A stretch of 8,559 bases of DNA from Crocinitomicaceae bacterium (GTDB lineage Bacteria > Bacteroidota > Bacteroidia > Flavobacteriales_D > Crocinitomicaceae). The stretch covers positions 1-8,559 of the forward strand of contig JAHEMP010000086.1 of the NCBI GenBank assembly GCA_024643585.1. Direction: 5' to 3'. Shown here one piece after another: positions 6,796-8,559 of the stretch. A program made the translations under genes and the position numbers. The notes beneath the pieces are model-generated. The model did no database searches. It saw only the letters and a program-made list of their open reading frames with translations, and was not told the origin of the DNA. How positions within the stretch are numbered: position 1 is the first letter of the stretch; every line of letters begins with the position of its first letter.

Positions 6796-8559
6796 CTAGC
6801 CCAACATGGTATGCCCCGATGGGTATTTATAGTTTCTACTAATTACTTTTTTACCTATTAAATAGGCCAACGTTAATGTGCCAACACGACCAATAAACAT
6901 GGCGATGACAAGTACAAATTTACCGACATCGCTTAATTCAGGTGTTATCCCTCGCGACAGACCCACGGTACTTGCTGCGGAAACATGTTCGAAGACCAAA
7001 TCCATAAAGTCGTATTTTCCAGAAGCCAATAAATCAGCTTCTGAAATAGCTAAAACAAATGGTCCTACAATATTACCGACAACAAAAAATATGGTAATCG
7101 CATAGGCTTTTAACACCACATCATTGTCGATTGTTCGCTTAAAAAGCTCTGTATGTTTTTTTCCACGAATCGTGCAAGTAACAGAAGCCCAAATAACCGC
7201 AAAAGTGGATGTTCGGATACCTCCACCCGCAGAGCCAGAGGAAGCACCTATGAACATTAAAAACAAGAAAACAATTAAGACGGGCATAGTCATGGCTGCA
7301 GTATCCACCACATTGAAACCGGCATTTCTAGTCGTCATAGACATGAAAAAAGAAGTCACAATATCATCCAAGAAACTCTCGTGTCGCATGGTATTGTTGT
7401 ATTCAAAAATGTAAAAAACGATGGCACCTAAAAATAGCAAGGCCAAGGTGAAATAAAGTGATATTTGAGTTCCAAAATCAATTTTTTTCCAAGGTTTTCT
7501 CATTCTTTCACGAAGTCTATTGATTTCGAATAAGTCAAAAACATAGATCATACCAAATCCACCTAAAAAGAAGAGTATCATAATTACAGTGTGTACGAAG
7601 GTATTGTGAATAACGGCGGGGTTCATCATTCCGCCAGGAAGAGATGATAATCCAGCGTTATTAAAACCAGAAACCCCATGGAACACAGAATGAAAAAATC
7701 GCGCACCAGAGTCGGAAAATATGCCTTCGTTACCAAATCCGAAATATAAAAGTATGATACCAATAACTTCAATCGTTGTCGCCCATAATACAATTTTTGC
7801 CAACATGGAGTTTGCCTTCAAAATTGAATCTTGATTTACAAAATCTTCAATAACTTCATGGTACTTTATTCCAACTCCAAATTTTGCAACAACAAGCATT
7901 AGAGCTCCAAATGCTATGGTGTTTAACCCTCCCAACTTCATCAACACGATAACGACCACTTGCCCTTTGAAGGTAAGCAATTGTGATATGTCAACAGTAG
8001 TTAGCCCTGTAACACTAACCGAAGACATGGCGGTGAAAAGTGCATCCATAAAACCAATTCCACCTCTGGACATTTCTGGCAGCATAAGAAGTCCAGCACC
8101 CATAAGTGTCATGAAAGCAATTGAAATTGTGAAAAGCCATCCAGGATGTGCCTTGGTCCACGGTTTGAATTTCCTTTGCTTTACCACAGTTGTGATCATC
8201 AACACAAAAATGAAAAGCTGGACAAAGACCATGGAAAAATCGGCGAAGCCTTTCAATCCCAGGCTGGTAAAAAGTGGTTCGATAATAAAATGTCCCGTAA
8301 TATTGAAAAAGAGTCCTTCCAAGGCTAAAAGACCTAAAATGGATGCTTCAAACCAGTTGTTTTTGAGGAATTTAGGGACGTCGAATTCGTAAATAATCTT
8401 TACAATGAATCGAAGAATGTAAAAAGTGAAGCTGTATTGCAGCAATACAAATGCAAAATGTTTTTCTTCACTTGAGAGCGGGAAACCGAAGTAATAAACA
8501 AGAACACCAATCGAAAAAAGGGATACGAGAATGTAAGCGACACTTAAAGCGGCTGAAAC
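6796..8559 (-). CDS. TrkH/KtrB-family potassium transporter subunit, 5' end cut by the window
   Basis: This is the membrane subunit of a K+ uptake system, in which four pore loops fold into one channel-like path. The frame stays open to the right edge, so the true start lies outside; a TTG at 8445 is internal, because the 38 codons before it encode another membrane helix. In the visible 587 residues the four pore loops with their filter glycines are SVTGLTT (G185), GVSGFNNAG (G298), TTRNAGF (G414) and ASTVGLS (G533). FKGQVVVIVLMKLGG (197-211) and SSGSAGGGIRTS (440-451) are also typical, as is the ending YPSGHTMLG, the region that contacts the regulatory subunit. At least three hydrophobic helices precede the conserved core, an extension that Bacteroidota members often carry. 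These systems need a KtrA/TrkA-type gating subunit; none is in the window, though it could lie to the right. It is the first visible gene of the ubiE-porT-FAD cluster. Confidence 0.93.
   Translation of the reverse strand, partial: VSAALSVAYILVSLFSIGVLVYYFGFPLSSEEKHFAFVLLQYSFTFYILRFIVKIIYEFDVPKFLKNNWFEASILGLLALEGLFFNITGHFIIEPLFTSLGLKGFADFSMVFVQLFIFVLMITTVVKQRKFKPWTKAHPGWLFTISIAFMTLMGAGLLMLPEMSRGGIGFMDALFTAMSSVSVTGLTTVDISQLLTFKGQVVVIVLMKLGGLNTIAFGALMLVVAKFGVGIKYHEVIEDFVNQDSILKANSMLAKIVLWATTIEVIGIILLYFGFGNEGIFSDSGARFFHSVFHGVSGFNNAGLSSLPGGMMNPAVIHNTFVHTVIMILFFLGGFGMIYVFDLFEINRLRERMRKPWKKIDFGTQISLYFTLALLFLGAIVFYIFEYNNTMRHESFLDDIVTSFFMSMTTRNAGFNVVDTAAMTMPVLIVFLFLMFIGASSGSAGGGIRTSTFAVIWASVTCTIRGKKHTELFKRTIDNDVVLKAYAITIFFVVGNIVGPFVLAISEADLLASGKYDFMDLVFEHVSAASTVGLSRGITPELSDVGKFVLVIAMFIGRVGTLTLAYLIGKKVISRNYKYPSGHTMLG

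Noticed and set aside
7916..8392. 158-codon open frame on the plus strand, antisense to the K+ transporter gene
   Set aside because: It lies wholly inside a strongly conserved coding region, and its product is a low-complexity Pro/Lys/Ser/Ile mix with no motif; it is a shadow frame.
8443..8445. TTG as the start of the K+ transporter
   Set aside because: The same frame stays open to the right edge and encodes a further membrane helix, so the TTG is an internal Leu codon and the gene is cut by the window.
1..8559. Mobile element, CRISPR array, tRNA, defence or toxin-antitoxin system
   Set aside because: No transposase or integrase frame, spaced direct repeats, tRNA-like cloverleaf or terminal inverted repeats were seen; the genes are housekeeping or envelope types and nearly fill the window.

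Overview
The window reads as ordinary chromosomal DNA of a Bacteroidota bacterium, most likely in or near the Flavobacteriales. Four things suggest this: an AT-rich composition, an IspH of the long form (about 400 residues) known from flavobacteria, an outer-membrane barrel that looks like the type IX secretion protein PorT placed just after ubiE, and a general lack of Shine-Dalgarno sequences. The lineage is inferred from gene content; no rRNA is present.

Layout from left to right. (1) Positions 1-1130, minus strand: ispH, with its C-terminal end cut off by the window edge, preceded by a 163-bp intergenic stretch. That stretch holds a perfect short palindrome close to the ispH start and a convincing intrinsic terminator for the next gene. 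(2) 1294-2991, minus: an exported DUF4140/DUF4139 protein of the 'mucoidy inhibitor A' type. (3) A 94-bp divergent intergenic region, then 3086-3751, plus: an unrecognised exported protein with a Cys/His-containing tail. It is the only plus-strand gene. (4) 3763-8559, minus: a tightly packed cluster read in the order ktrB/trkH-like K+ transporter (N-terminus cut by the right edge), ubiE/menG, porT-like barrel, and a COG2509-type FAD-dependent oxidoreductase. Gaps are 7, about 40 and 1 bp, so the four are probably one transcription unit.

How the genes fit together: ispH (isoprenoid precursors) and ubiE (last step of menaquinone synthesis) both serve quinone supply. KtrB depends on the membrane potential, and PorT belongs to the envelope export machinery. 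The cluster therefore has a cell-envelope and energy theme, but only ispH, ubiE and ktrB have well-defined biochemistry. I found no mobile element, CRISPR array, RNA gene or prophage gene, and no clear new multi-gene system. The least explained items are the plus-strand exported protein, the FAD oxidoreductase translationally linked to porT, and the palindrome before ispH.
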